A stretch of DNA of 64,000 nucleotides. Source: Paracoccaceae bacterium. GTDB taxonomy: Bacteria; Pseudomonadota; Alphaproteobacteria; Rhodobacterales; Rhodobacteraceae. Position 1 is the stretch's first letter. Each line of letters begins with the position of its first letter. Below the pieces are notes generated by a model. It saw only the letters and a program-made list of their open reading frames with translations, was not told where the DNA came from and ran no database searches. The position numbers and the translations under genes are program-made. Location of the stretch: positions 1 through 64,000 of the forward strand of contig JAJFIC010000012.1 of assembly GCA_021775315.1 (NCBI GenBank). Reading direction: 5' to 3'. This document shows, in pieces, positions 17,250 through 25,613 of the stretch.

Positions 17250-18446
17250 TCATTTTGCTGCCGGTACGCTGTCGCCGATGGCGTGACCCATCGCGGTGCC
17301 GCTTGCCTTTGCCGCACTGAGCGTGTCACGCAAATCGCTTTCCATTTTCTTCAACTCCACTTCCGCCGCTGAGCGACGCGCTTTGCCCTGATCGGCAATG
17401 GCCAGCGATTCTTCAATCGTTGCAATCAGATCACGATTGGCGGTCTTTATGGCCTCGATGTCAAACACCCCACGCTCGACCTCTTCTCGGATGGCGCGGT
17501 TTGCCACTTTCAGGTTGGCCGCATTGGCCTTAAGCAGCTCATTCGTCAGGTCACTGGCCTCTTTAACCACTTTCGCAGCTTCAGCCGAGCGTTGGATCGT
17601 GATCGCCTGCGCCAACTGGCTTTCCCAAAGCGGGATGGTGTTGACCAGCGTTGAGTTGATCTTGGTCACCAGCGATTTGTCATTTTCCTGCACCAGTCGG
17701 ATCGACGGCATGGATTGCATGGTGACTTGGCGCGTCAGTTTCAAATCATGCACCCGGCGTTCCAGATCGTCGCGGGCTGAGCGTAAATCGCGCAATTCCT
17801 GTGCGACTTTCACTTGCTGGTCTTCCGGTGCGGCGGCAAGTGCCGCATCTTTCGCCGGGATATCCGTCGCGTCCAGTTCTTTAACGACCTCTTCACCGGC
17901 GGCGATATAAAGCCCCAATTCGTCGTAAAACTCTAGTGTCCGTTCATAAAGATTATCCAGTGATCGGATATCTTTCATCAAAGTATGTTCATGCTCCAGC
18001 AACTCGCCGGTGATCTTGTCGATCTGCAATTCCACAGTTTCATAGCGCGCCATGAACTTGACAAAGGGCGCCGCGCGCCCGGTGATCCATTCAAAAAAGC
18101 TGCGCTTTTTGCGGGTATCAAGTTCTGAGATTTCAAAGCCACGGATCGAGGTGACCATATTGGCCAGCGCCTCGCCCGCCGGGCCGACATCTTTGTTGCG
18201 AACGCCGTCCAGCATGTTCTGGCTGATCTGTTGCAAACCCGCCTGCGCGCGTGATCCGAACGACACGATGGATTGCGTGTTGTCGATTTCGATCTCGCCC
18301 ATGCGTTGTTTGATTTGCGCCTTCAAATCGCCCTTGGCGTCGCCAAGCGGCACGATGAGCGCGTTGGGTTCAACCAGCACGACGGCATTCACCTTTTCAA
18401 CCAGCTTGGTTGCTTTGGCGGCACTTGCAGTTCTGTCGTCGACCAT
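17250..18446 (-). CDS. telA: Toxic anion resistance protein, TelA family
   Basis: A 398-residue, almost entirely helical and acidic protein of the TelA/YceH family. Recognisable stretches are KKRSFFEWITGRAAPFVKFMA, LLEHEHTLMKDIRSLDNLYE and QSMPSIRLVQENDKSLVTKI, all typical of the family. Members are linked to tellurite, nisin and envelope-stress tolerance but the molecular act is not known. The start at 18446 has AAGGGGAG 5 bases upstream; an in-frame extension to 18509 overlaps the previous gene and is Cys/Lys-rich, unlike the family. TelA and XpaC-like genes are adjacent in many bacteria, as here with a 16-base gap, which supports joint function. Confidence 0.9.
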   Translation of the reverse strand: MVDDRTASAAKATKLVEKVNAVVLVEPNALIVPLGDAKGDLKAQIKQRMGEIEIDNTQSIVSFGSRAQAGLQQISQNMLDGVRNKDVGPAGEALANMVTSIRGFEISELDTRKKRSFFEWITGRAAPFVKFMARYETVELQIDKITGELLEHEHTLMKDIRSLDNLYERTLEFYDELGLYIAAGEEVVKELDATDIPAKDAALAAAPEDQQVKVAQELRDLRSARDDLERRVHDLKLTRQVTMQSMPSIRLVQENDKSLVTKINSTLVNTIPLWESQLAQAITIQRSAEAAKVVKEASDLTNELLKANAANLKVANRAIREEVERGVFDIEAIKTANRDLIATIEESLAIADQGKARRSAAEVELKKMESDLRDTLSAAKASGTAMGHAIGDSVPAAK

Positions 18447-18462
18447 AACACTCCCCTTATTT

Positions 18463-19353
18463 TCAGGCTTCAACGCCTTCGTGGCGCAATCTTTCGCGTA
18501 ACACTTCAATCTCTACATCAAGATCGCTGCGATCATCCAGCAGCATTTCGGCCCGCTGTGCATCGAAATTCTTTTCCAAATCGGCCAAAAGGGCCTCGTA
18601 ATCGGCCCGAACGCTGGCGTCTTGTGTCTTTTCATAAAGATCAACAAACTTGACCGTCGCGTCACTGGCGCCCATCAAATAGACGCTCAGATATTTGCGC
18701 GCACCGGTCAGATCACGCGGATCTTCTTCGATGGCGCGAAACATGGCGCGCGCTGAGGCGATGAAATTGTCCAGCCGTTTTCTAAGCATCCGATCACGCA
18801 GGCGATCCATCGCGCTCGACATTGTCGCGACCTGTTCCTCAGCCGCGTCAATGGCGCGTGCAACCCGTTTGCCGGGAAAAGCATCAAACCCGTCGACGCC
18901 TTTGTTTTTCAAAGGATCAATGCCAAAGGCCACCAGATGCAGCAAGGTCGCAAGGATGCCAACAACCACTGGCAGAATAAAACCTGCCCCACCCAAGACG
19001 GCCACGGCAACGCCAATGCCGCACAGGCTTGCCGCGATAATTTTGCGCGGCAGGGCAGGTCGGTTGGCGCGGCTGCGGGCGTCAAACGCGGCCTCGGCCT
19101 TTTGGCCTTCGCTTAGCATGAAGGCTGCAAATATCAGGATAACAAACGCCCCGAAATTCTGAATGATCCCAGCCGGATTGCCTGCCGTGATTGCGCCAAA
19201 GCCGGTGAACACCAAAGGCAGCGGCGCAAAGAACATCAACCGCGCCCGCAAACGCGCTTTGGATTTTGGACTTGCGGTATTTGCTTTTGGAACCGCCGAG
19301 GCGTTTTCAGATTTCGGGTTTGGGCTGAACTTGCCACCAAATTCCTGCGCCAT
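18463..19353 (-). CDS. XpaC-like membrane protein (5-bromo-4-chloroindolyl phosphate hydrolysis family)
   Basis: A 296-residue protein. Residues 1-35 are hydrophilic, 36-150 hold about four membrane helices (LMFFAPLPLVFTGFGAITAG, then FGAFVILIFAAFML and a long pair near 110-150), and the C-terminal 140 residues are a cytoplasmic coiled-coil-like helical domain (EEQVATMSSAMDRLRDRMLR and later DLDVEIEVLRERLRHEGV). This is the layout of XpaC, whose name comes from an indirect phenotype; it is not a proven hydrolase. Its ATG at 19353 shares a base with the TAA of the 30-residue upstream gene, and GGGGGG 8 bases before provides the ribosome site, so translation is probably coupled. Confidence 0.82.
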   Translation of the reverse strand: MAQEFGGKFSPNPKSENASAVPKANTASPKSKARLRARLMFFAPLPLVFTGFGAITAGNPAGIIQNFGAFVILIFAAFMLSEGQKAEAAFDARSRANRPALPRKIIAASLCGIGVAVAVLGGAGFILPVVVGILATLLHLVAFGIDPLKNKGVDGFDAFPGKRVARAIDAAEEQVATMSSAMDRLRDRMLRKRLDNFIASARAMFRAIEEDPRDLTGARKYLSVYLMGASDATVKFVDLYEKTQDASVRADYEALLADLEKNFDAQRAEMLLDDRSDLDVEIEVLRERLRHEGVEA

Positions 19354-19445
19354 TAATTGCCCCCCGGAACAAGGCCGGAACTGACCGCCAGAACCAACGC
19401 GAACAGAACCAGATAAGCAATCCACTGAAGCGTCGAATACGACAT
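19353..19445 (-). CDS. 30-residue membrane peptide coupled to the XpaC-like gene
   Basis: A frame too short for standard gene calls. It starts with ATG at 19445 behind an AAAGGG 6 bases upstream, and encodes about 30 residues: a short polar start MSYSTLQW, one hydrophobic helix (IAYLVLFALVLAV), and a tail SSGLVPGGN. The TAA overlaps the ATG of the XpaC-like gene (TAATG). A ribosome site, a membrane helix and exact stop-start overlap in one short frame are hard to get by chance. It lies between TerC and XpaC-like genes. I know no family; a regulatory or assembly subunit for the membrane proteins around it is a guess. Confidence 0.7.
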   Translation of the reverse strand: MSYSTLQWIAYLVLFALVLAVSSGLVPGGN

Positions 19446-19529
19446 CAAGACCCTTTGTTTACCACCGAAAATCAAATGTTTGGCCAGATATAACAGCCCC
19501 GCCAAACAATTGCCACTCTGCGTCCAGCA

Positions 19530-20345
19530 TCAATGCGATGCGTGTTCACGCTCGACCGCAAGTTTGCGCTGATACCCGGTTTGCACGATCTCAACCAATA
19601 CCAGAACCACAACGGAAAAATAGAAGGTCGATTTGGACATCGGCAGCAAGGGGTGATCAAACAGCATGATCTGTAACCCATCGTCATGCATCGCATGCGC
19701 CGCAGCAGGGCCAGCCTCGCCCAGCAGGACCACACCGACAATCAACAGGATAAACAGGCCAAGCACCTCATACATCCGGTTTCTTTTCAAAAACTCGGTG
19801 ACAGTATCGGCCAGCGCCAGCATGGCGACCCCGGACGCCAGAATTGCAATCGCTAAGATCACAAACACCTTGGTGATCGCGATGGCTGACAGAATGGAAT
19901 CAAAGCTGAAGATCAGGTTCATCATCACGATCATCAAAACCACCTGAAACGCTGATTTGCGGCTGGTATTGCCCATGGAATGTTCCAGCATATCAACCGA
20001 TAACATATGCGAGATTTCGCGCACCGCCGTATACATGATGAACACGCCGCCCAGCAAAAACACCGCAGTCGAAAAATTGACGCCGCCTGTAATTATACCG
20101 GGCATATCAAACACATAGAATGGTGTTTTCAGCATATCCAGCAGTTGGACCATCACAAAAAGCAGAACAATCCGCAGCACGACCGCGATGATAATCCCCC
20201 AGAATCGCACCGACCGCTGGTTTTCTTTCGGGGCGCGTTGCGATTCAATTGAGATGTATAAAAGGTTGTCAAACCCAAGAACCGCTTGCAGGAATATCAA
20301 CACCACAAGGTCGCTCAGGTTTGCAAAAGTCAGCAGGTCAGCCAT
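19530..20345 (-). CDS. TerC family integral membrane protein
   Basis: A 271-residue inner-membrane protein with about seven helices. The family's intramembrane acidic motifs are present: LGFDNLLYI (Asp26) and FSFDSILSAI, which are thought to line a metal-ion path. TerC-family proteins are tied to tellurite resistance and, in several bacteria, to manganese export that loads secreted enzymes. The ribosome site AGAAAG is weak. It is the first gene of the minus-strand unit, 84 bases ahead of the 30-residue peptide, and is divergent from the cold-shock gene across a 277-base region (20346-20622) where both promoters must lie; I see no clear operator there. Confidence 0.9.
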   Translation of the reverse strand: MADLLTFANLSDLVVLIFLQAVLGFDNLLYISIESQRAPKENQRSVRFWGIIIAVVLRIVLLFVMVQLLDMLKTPFYVFDMPGIITGGVNFSTAVFLLGGVFIMYTAVREISHMLSVDMLEHSMGNTSRKSAFQVVLMIVMMNLIFSFDSILSAIAITKVFVILAIAILASGVAMLALADTVTEFLKRNRMYEVLGLFILLIVGVVLLGEAGPAAAHAMHDDGLQIMLFDHPLLPMSKSTFYFSVVVLVLVEIVQTGYQRKLAVEREHASH

Positions 20346-20622
20346 GGTTCGCGCTTTCTGTCAGGTCATAAAATCGCCCGGCCCGTCTGGCCGATTTCGC
20401 CAATGTAATGGGTTTTTTGGCTGCGGTGAATTGCATATTCCGAATAACCGCAATTCGTCCAAATCTGAAATATTTGTTTTTTTGTGCAATTGCGTTAAAC
20501 TGCGCCCACGAAGTTACGACTGCTGACACTAAACCTTGGCTTTGGGCCGTTTTCGTGTAGCGCGCGACGACGTTGAAGGCGAACGCAAAGGCGCGGTCGC
20601 TCATCTCGGGGAGAATAAAGAG

Positions 20623-20829
20623 ATGGCCAAAGGTATAGTCAAATGGTTCAATTCCGCTAAAGGCTTCGGCTTTATCCAGCCGGAAGAAGGCGAAGGCGAT
20701 GTGTTTGTGCATATCACCGCCGTGCAAGAGGCCGGATTGACCGGGCTTGAGGACAATCAGGCAATTGAATACGAATTAGTCGACGGACGCGACGGGCGCA
20801 AAAGTGCCGGCAACCTGAAAGTCAGTTAA
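20623..20829 (+). CDS. Cold-shock protein (CspA family)
   Basis: A 68-residue single cold-shock domain that binds single-stranded RNA and DNA. RNP1 is KGFGFI (13-18) and RNP2 is VFVHI (27-31), with the aromatic residues in place. The start MAKGIVKWFNSAKGFGF is canonical; a frame extending upstream to 20536 is non-conserved. GGGGAG followed by AAAGAG lies before the ATG. The leader of about 100 bases or more could fold as a thermosensor as in other csp genes, but I cannot show it. Two tandem hairpins follow the stop. Confidence 0.95.
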   Translation: MAKGIVKWFNSAKGFGFIQPEEGEGDVFVHITAVQEAGLTGLEDNQAIEYELVDGRDGRKSAGNLKVS

Positions 20830-20831
20830 AA

Positions 20832-20866
20832 CCTGCGGTAATGCGCAGGCTGACCTGAAAACAGGT
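20832..20866. terminator. Tandem hairpins between cold-shock and rluB genes
   Basis: CCTGCG-GTAATG-CGCAGG (20832-20849) followed by ACCTG-AAAA-CAGGT (20853-20866). They fill the space between two convergent stop codons. No long T run follows, so termination strength is uncertain. Confidence 0.5.
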
Positions 20867-20870
20867 GTGT

Positions 20871-21728
20871 TTACCGTTTTGGACGACGCAGGGATTTTGA
20901 CGGATCACCTGCGCGCGCGCGAGGTGTGTGCCGACTTTTCGGGCCGGAACGCTTGGGTTTTGGTGCGGCGGTGCCGATATCCAGATCGGTACCCAACACA
21001 TCCTCGCCCAATTGATCCTGCAAGACTTTGGACTTCACAGGTTCGACCTTGCCGGGCACAAGATCACCCAGTTGAAACGGCCCGTAAGACACCCTGATCA
21101 ACCGGTTGACCTTTAGGTTCACCACGTCCATTGCCCGGCGGATTTCACGGTTCTTGCCTTCGCGCAGGCCAATCGTCAGCCAGGCGTTGGCCCCCTGCTG
21201 GCGATCAATAGTGACCGCCATCGGCTGAAATCGTTCGCCTTCAACCACAATGCCTTTGCGCAATGGCTCTAGCTGGGCATCGCCGGGTACACCGTTGACC
21301 CGGACGCGGTATTTGCGAACCCAGCCAGTTGAAGGCAATTCCAGACGGCGTTTCAACCCGCCATCATTGGTCAGCAAAAGCAACCCTTCGGAATTGATAT
21401 CAAGCCGACCAACGCTCATCACCCGCGGCAGATCATCGGGCAGGGTTTCAAAAACCGTGCGGCGGCCTTTTTCATCGCGCTCGCTGGTGACCAGCCCAAT
21501 CGGTTTATAATACCGCCACAGCCGCGCTGGTTCCGCCGCCGCGATCGGCTTGCCGTCAACCAGCACCCGATCAGATGCGGTGATGTTCAGCGCCGGGCTG
21601 TCAATGACTGCGCCATTTACCACGACCCGGCCAGCGGTGATCATGCGTTCAGCCTCGCGGCGCGAAGCAACGCCAGCCCGAGACAGCACTTTGGCGATGC
21701 GATCGCCCTTTGGGGGTTCTTGTTCCAT
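20871..21728 (-). CDS. rluB: 23S rRNA pseudouridine synthase, RsuA/RluB family
   Basis: Isomerises a uridine in ribosomal RNA. The 285-residue protein has an N-terminal S4 RNA-binding domain (RIAKVLSRAGVASRREAERMI) and the RsuA-type catalytic core with GRLDINSEGLLLLTNDG, where Asp110 is the catalytic aspartate, and later GKNREIRRAM. A basic tail after residue 245 (rich in K, R, P) extends beyond the core. Target assignment to position 2605 of 23S rRNA is by resemblance to RluB, and RluE/RsuA-type targets cannot be excluded. The ATG at 21728 gives the usual N-terminus; no good ribosome site is visible for it or for 21764. Divergent from tadA. Confidence 0.85.
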   Translation of the reverse strand: MEQEPPKGDRIAKVLSRAGVASRREAERMITAGRVVVNGAVIDSPALNITASDRVLVDGKPIAAAEPARLWRYYKPIGLVTSERDEKGRRTVFETLPDDLPRVMSVGRLDINSEGLLLLTNDGGLKRRLELPSTGWVRKYRVRVNGVPGDAQLEPLRKGIVVEGERFQPMAVTIDRQQGANAWLTIGLREGKNREIRRAMDVVNLKVNRLIRVSYGPFQLGDLVPGKVEPVKSKVLQDQLGEDVLGTDLDIGTAAPKPKRSGPKSRHTPRARAGDPSKSLRRPKR

Positions 21729-21811
21729 GTGGGCCGCTATAGAGTGCGGCGCGCGCCACTCCAAGCGAAAGATTGCTTGTGTAGGGGCAGAACAGCAGGC
21801 ATTTGAACCGG

Positions 21812-22264
21812 ATGAGCGACTTTACCAGCTATATGGATGCCGCATTGGCCCAAGCCCACGCCGCCGCCGCGCGTGGCGAGGTGCCGGTCGGGGCGGTGAT
21901 TGTCGGCCCGGACGGCGGTATCGTGGCAAGTTCCGGCAACCGAACCCGCGAATTAAGTGATCCTTCGGCCCATGCTGAAATGCTGGTGATCCGCGAGGCC
22001 TGTCGTCTAAAACAAACGGAGCGTCTGACCGGCCACAGCCTGTATGTAACGCTGGAACCTTGCCCAATGTGCGCTGCCGCCATTTCACTGGCGCGAATAG
22101 CACGGCTGTACTACGGCGCGGCAGACCCGAAATCCGGCGGCGTGGCGCAAGGCGCGCGGGTGTTTGACCGACCGCAATGCCACCACAAACCCGAGGTCTA
22201 TTCCGGCATTGCAGAAACAGAATGCAGTCAGGTTTTGACGGATTTTTTCGTTACCCGTCGCTGA
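21812..22264 (+). CDS. tadA: tRNA-specific adenosine deaminase
   Basis: Converts adenosine 34 of tRNA(Arg) ACG to inosine, an essential step in decoding. The 150-residue protein has the zinc deaminase motifs HAE (His54, Glu56 as proton shuttle) and PCPMC (Cys84, Cys87), and the family's GAVIV strand near residue 27. The ATG at 21812 is preferred over a TTG three codons earlier. The ribosome site is poor. Its last 14 bases overlap the end of cobT on the other strand, so the two converge without space for a separate terminator. Confidence 0.95.
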   Translation: MSDFTSYMDAALAQAHAAAARGEVPVGAVIVGPDGGIVASSGNRTRELSDPSAHAEMLVIREACRLKQTERLTGHSLYVTLEPCPMCAAAISLARIARLYYGAADPKSGGVAQGARVFDRPQCHHKPEVYSGIAETECSQVLTDFFVTRR

Positions 22265-23267
22265 CCCCGGCTTCGGTGAATGTGGCCATGCCGGAATGAC
22301 AGGCCAGCGCGCCTTTCAGCACGCCAATCGCCAGCGCCGCACCTGATCCTTCGCCAAGGCGCAGACCCAGCGACAACAACGGCGCTTTGCCAAGCAGTTC
22401 CAACATCTTGCCGTGTGCCGCTTCGGCAGAAACATGGCCCGCGACGCAATGATCAAGCGCGCCTTGCTGGCTCCGCTCAAGGGTTGCGGCGGCAGCGGTG
22501 CAGATGAACCCATCCAAAATGACCGGAATGCCAAGCACCCGCGCGTGGGTAATCGCCCCGGCCATAGCGGCCAGTTCACGCCCACCAAGGCAGCGCAAGA
22601 CCGCAATCGGATCGGCCAGCATGTCGGCATGTGTGGCCAAACCCTGCCGCACAACCCGCGCTTTAAGGGCAAGCCCAGCGTCATCAACCCCGGTGCCGCG
22701 ACCCACCCAATCCTCGGCCGCGCCACCAAAAACGGCGTTGGCGACGGCAGCGGCAGACGTGGTGTTGCCAATGCCCATTTCCCCGGTCACCAGCAAATCA
22801 GCCATTGGATCGACCGCATCCCAGCCCGCCGCCAACGCTGCGACAAAGGCGGTCTCATCCATCGCCGGTGCGCGGGTGAAATCAGCCGTCGGTTGGTCAA
22901 GCTCAAGCGCCTGAACGGTCATTGTCGCACCAAAACAAGCGGATAATTGGTTGATCGCTGCGCCCCCGGCCTGAAAATTCAAAACCATCTGTTCGGTGAC
23001 TTCGGCAGGAAAAGCCGAAACGCCTTGGGCGGCAATACCGTGATTTGCGGCAAAAATAACCACCTGAGGTGCGGTGATCATCGGTGCGGCCTGGCCGCGC
23101 CAACCGGCATACCAGATCGCAAGATCCTCAAGCCGACCAAGGGCTGCGGGCGGTTTCGTCAATTGACCGTTGCGCGCAATCGCGGCCTCAGTCGCGGCCT
23201 GATCTGGTTTGGGCAGATCGGCAAGAATGGATTTAAACTCAGCAGAGGTCGAAAAGGGGGCGGTCAT
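22251..23267 (-). CDS. cobT: Nicotinate-nucleotide--dimethylbenzimidazole phosphoribosyltransferase
   Basis: Makes alpha-ribazole phosphate for the lower ligand of cobalamin. At 338 residues it has the usual length. Conserved parts visible are [13 protein letters not shown] near the start, [30 protein letters not shown] (phosphate-binding), and [12 protein letters not shown], in which Glu306 corresponds to the catalytic glutamate of the family. It is divergent from cobS with 87 bases between starts, so the two nucleotide-loop genes share a control region; I find no cobalamin riboswitch there. Confidence 0.96.
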   Translation of the reverse strand: MTAPFSTSAEFKSILADLPKPDQAATEAAIARNGQLTKPPAALGRLEDLAIWYAGWRGQAAPMITAPQVVIFAANHGIAAQGVSAFPAEVTEQMVLNFQAGGAAINQLSACFGATMTVQALELDQPTADFTRAPAMDETAFVAALAAGWDAVDPMADLLVTGEMGIGNTTSAAAVANAVFGGAAEDWVGRGTGVDDAGLALKARVVRQGLATHADMLADPIAVLRCLGGRELAAMAGAITHARVLGIPVILDGFICTAAAATLERSQQGALDHCVAGHVSAEAAHGKMLELLGKAPLLSLGLRLGEGSGAALAIGVLKGALACHSGMATFTEAGVSDG

Positions 23268-23354
23268 TGGCGGCTCGTGGTTTGGAATTGAATTTGCATC
23301 TGTTTAGCGTCATTCATTGCGATGAAAAGGTCAAAACACGCTGGGATAAGCAAT

Positions 23355-24140
23355 ATGAACGACCGAGGTGACACTGCGGGCGATAAGGCCGGGTTTCAGG
23401 GCCATGACATCGCGGCGGCGTTCAGCCTGCTGACGCGCCTGCCGGTGCCGGTTGACCATGCGCGGGCAGGGTCGCGCGCGGCGGTGGCCAGTTGGGCCTA
23501 TCCGCTGGTTGGGGCCGCGCTGGGCGCAATGGTGGCGGTTTTGACCAACATCATGCTGGCGATCGGGCTGCCTGCGGGCATTGCTGCGGCAATGGTGCTT
23601 GGGCTTTTGGCGCTTGGCACCGGGGCGATGCACGAGGACGGTCTGGCCGATACCGCAGACGGATTGGTCGGTGGGCAGGACATCGCTGGCCGCCTTTTGA
23701 TCATGAAAGACAGCCGGATCGGCGCGTTCGGGGCGGTCGCGCTTGGCATCTTTTTGCTGGCCCGCTGGTCTGGGGTCGAGGCGTTGATCCTTGGCGGGCA
23801 ATTGTTTTGGCCAATGGTCGCAATCGGTGCGGTTTCGCGTTTGCCGATGGTGTTGGTGATGTTTTTTGTCGCCCCTGCGCGCAAAGACGGGCTGTCGGCG
23901 GGTGTTGGTTTGCCGCCGCCGCCGTCCATCGCGGTTGCGGTGGGCATAACCTTGGTTGTTTGTCTGCTGGCGCTCGGCTGGACGGCGTTTCCGGTGATAT
24001 TCTGGGCCTTGATTGTGCCCGTGCCTTTGTTGATTTTGGCGCAGAAAAAGATTGGTGGTCAAACCGGCGATATTCTGGGTGCGTGCCAGCAAATGGCAGA
24101 AGTCGCAGCCCTTGCAGTCTGTGTCGCCAGTCTGGGTTAG
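23355..24140 (+). CDS. cobS: Adenosylcobinamide-GDP ribazoletransferase (cobalamin synthase)
   Basis: Integral inner-membrane enzyme that joins adenosylcobinamide-GDP and alpha-ribazole in the last stage of cobalamin synthesis, using the product of the neighbouring cobT pathway. The 261-residue protein has an N-terminal FSLLTRLPVP motif, the acidic metal-binding block HEDGLADTADG, and MKDSRIGAFG, all diagnostic, with six or seven membrane helices. The ATG at 23355 follows GGGATAAG; an earlier ATG at 23322 adds non-conserved residues. The stop is followed at once by a copy of the intergenic hairpin repeat and then by a strong terminator. Confidence 0.95.
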   Translation: MNDRGDTAGDKAGFQGHDIAAAFSLLTRLPVPVDHARAGSRAAVASWAYPLVGAALGAMVAVLTNIMLAIGLPAGIAAAMVLGLLALGTGAMHEDGLADTADGLVGGQDIAGRLLIMKDSRIGAFGAVALGIFLLARWSGVEALILGGQLFWPMVAIGAVSRLPMVLVMFFVAPARKDGLSAGVGLPPPPSIAVAVGITLVVCLLALGWTAFPVIFWALIVPVPLLILAQKKIGGQTGDILGACQQMAEVAALAVCVASLG

Positions 24141-24202
24141 GGGGCGCTGCCCCCTCGGTGCAAAGCACCTCACCCCCGGAGTATTTATGGCAATAAAGAA
24201 GG
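24140..24202 (+). repeat. Intergenic repeat copy 2 (complete)
   Basis: Starts on the last base of the cobS stop. Parts in order: GGGGGC-GCT-GCCCCC hairpin (24140-24154), GGTGC-AAA-GCACC hairpin (24157-24169), then CCCCCGGAGTATTT, a short spacer and CAATAAAGAAGG. Best matched by the copy at 39458. Confidence 0.7.
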
Positions 24203-24221
24203 CGGGGCAGGGCACGTCAAA

Positions 24222-24255
24222 GAAAAGCCGCGGCATCGTTGATGCGCGGCTTTTC
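24222..24255. terminator. Strong bidirectional terminator between cobS and carD
   Basis: Perfect 11-base stem GAAAAGCCGCG (24222-24232) with CGCGGCTTTTC (24245-24255). The arms begin with A and end with T runs, so it works in both directions for the convergent cobS and carD genes. Confidence 0.88.
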
Positions 24256-24333
24256 AAGTGGAAACGGTCAACTTGCAAAAATTAAACCGTTATTTGCGGT
24301 CCTGAGGCAAATCTTTCCCGCAAATGGCTGTGA

Positions 24334-24855
24334 TCAGGCGGCCGCCGGGGCACGAGACAACAAGACGTCGCCAACCCGCTGTTGGGCGTTGACATCGCCA
24401 TCGCCGTCGACGGCGGCGACTTCGCGGGTCAGGCGTTCAAGGGCTGCTTCATAAAGCTGGCGTTCAGAATAGGATTGCTCGCGCTGTTCATCGTTGCGAT
24501 GCAGATCACGCACGACTTCGGCGATGGAAATCAAATCGCCCGAATTGATCTTTTGCTCGTATTCCTGAGCGCGACGCGACCACATGGCACGTTTCACCCG
24601 CGCGCGGCCCTTTAGGGTTTCCATGGCGCGATCAATCACCGCCGGGCTGGACAGGCCGCGCATGCCGACCGAAGTCGCCTTGGCTGTCGGCACCCTGAGG
24701 GTCATTTTGTCTTTTTCAAAGGAAATCACGAACAGTTCCATGTGAAAGCCAGCAATTTCCTGTTCTTCAATTGACACGATCTTGCCGACCCCATGCGAAG
24801 GATAGACCACGAATTCGTTGGGGTGGAAATCTGCATTCTTTTGCGATTTTGACAT
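24334..24855 (-). CDS. carD: CarD family transcriptional regulator (CdnL type)
   Basis: A 173-residue RNA-polymerase-binding activator that stabilises open complexes, notably at rRNA promoters. Residues about 10-60 form the RNAP-interaction domain (EFVVYPSHGVGKIVSIEEQEI); the helical C-terminal domain binds upstream promoter DNA and contains the conserved tryptophan in RAMWSRRAQEYEQKI. In Rhodobacter sphaeroides CarD compensates for promoters lacking T at -7. AAAGGAT lies upstream of the ATG. It is preceded by a 323-base region without genes and by fdxA on the same strand, an order common in Rhodobacteraceae. Confidence 0.95.
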   Translation of the reverse strand: MSKSQKNADFHPNEFVVYPSHGVGKIVSIEEQEIAGFHMELFVISFEKDKMTLRVPTAKATSVGMRGLSSPAVIDRAMETLKGRARVKRAMWSRRAQEYEQKINSGDLISIAEVVRDLHRNDEQREQSYSERQLYEAALERLTREVAAVDGDGDVNAQQRVGDVLLSRAPAAA

Positions 24856-25178
24856 GTCTTATGTATCCTTTACTTAACCTTTTCACGGGTCGGTCTGTTC
24901 AAGTTTGTCGCGGACAAAACCGCCCCAGGCCCAGAACATGGGTCCAAAGCGGCAGAGACTTTGAAAATTATTCAGTGTTGCGCGAGCTGCGGCACATATT
25001 TGGAATTTGGTTTTTCCTATCTTGCTGAAGCCTACCATATCACAAAAATCGCCCCTTTCAAAGTGCTGCGGCGCAGCAACAGAGGTTCACATCTTTATTT
25101 CAAAGGCTTAGACGGCGCGTAACTGGCGAAAAATGGCCCAAACCGCCCGATTTCGGCGGTAATAGGCCGAATCAGCAA
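24856..25178. other. Non-coding region between fdxA and carD (323 bases)
   Basis: No convincing reading frame. It holds the carD ribosome site, a small GCTGC-GGC-GCAGC palindrome at 25065-25077, and a weak terminator after fdxA. The rest is moderately AT-rich and presumably carries the carD promoter. Confidence 0.5.
25142..25160 (-). terminator. Weak hairpin after fdxA
   Basis: ACCGCC / GGCGGT stem (25155-25160 with 25142-25147) with a 7-base loop, 19 bases beyond the fdxA stop. Read on the minus strand, ATTTTT follows only after several other bases, so termination is uncertain. Confidence 0.4.
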
Positions 25179-25517
25179 TCAGCCGCCTTCGCCCGGTGCT
25201 TCGGAGAAGTATTTCTCAAGCTTGCCGTCTTCGCCTTCGCGTTTGGCGGCATCCGGCAATTCGTCTTTCTTGGTGACGATGACCGGCCACATTTCTGAAT
25301 ATTTGCGATTGAACTCGACCCATTTTTCCATGTCAGGTTCGGTGTCCGGGCGGATCGCATCGGCCGGGCATTCAGGTTCGCAGACGCCGCAGTCGATACA
25401 TTCATCGGGGTGAATAACCAGCATGTTTTCACCCTCGTAAAAACAGTCCACAGGGCACACTTCGACACAATCGGTGTATTTGCAGGCGATGCAGGCGTCG
25501 TTGACGATATAGGTCAT
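25179..25517 (-). CDS. fdxA: Seven-iron ferredoxin FdxA
   Basis: A 112-residue electron carrier with one [3Fe-4S] and one [4Fe-4S] cluster. Cysteines lie at 9, 12, 17, 21, 25 and 40, 43, 46, 50, giving the paired CxxC...CP arrangement; the acidic C-terminal half (residues 60-112) is typical of FdxA rather than small clostridial ferredoxins. The start [13 protein letters not shown] at 25517 is canonical; the longer frame to 25592 is not conserved. GAGAG is the nearest ribosome site. It lies between the isomerase and carD on the same strand. Confidence 0.95.
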   Translation of the reverse strand: MTYIVNDACIACKYTDCVEVCPVDCFYEGENMLVIHPDECIDCGVCEPECPADAIRPDTEPDMEKWVEFNRKYSEMWPVIVTKKDELPDAAKREGEDGKLEKYFSEAPGEGG

Positions 25518-25613
25518 GCGGGAACTCTCTAAGCTGACAAATGGGCCGGTCTTTGTTTTGCCACCGCTATCCATTTTTTTAAGCGGCGTCAATCGACCGG
25601 GGCGGATACGCGA

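Noticed and set aside
23268-23354. Cobalamin riboswitch between cobT and cobS
   Set aside because: The region is only 87 bases long and lacks the B12-box.
23331-24278. A 315-codon minus-strand frame covering cobS
   Set aside because: Composition is dominated by R, Q, H and P and it runs through a repeat and terminator; cobS motifs on the plus strand are decisive.
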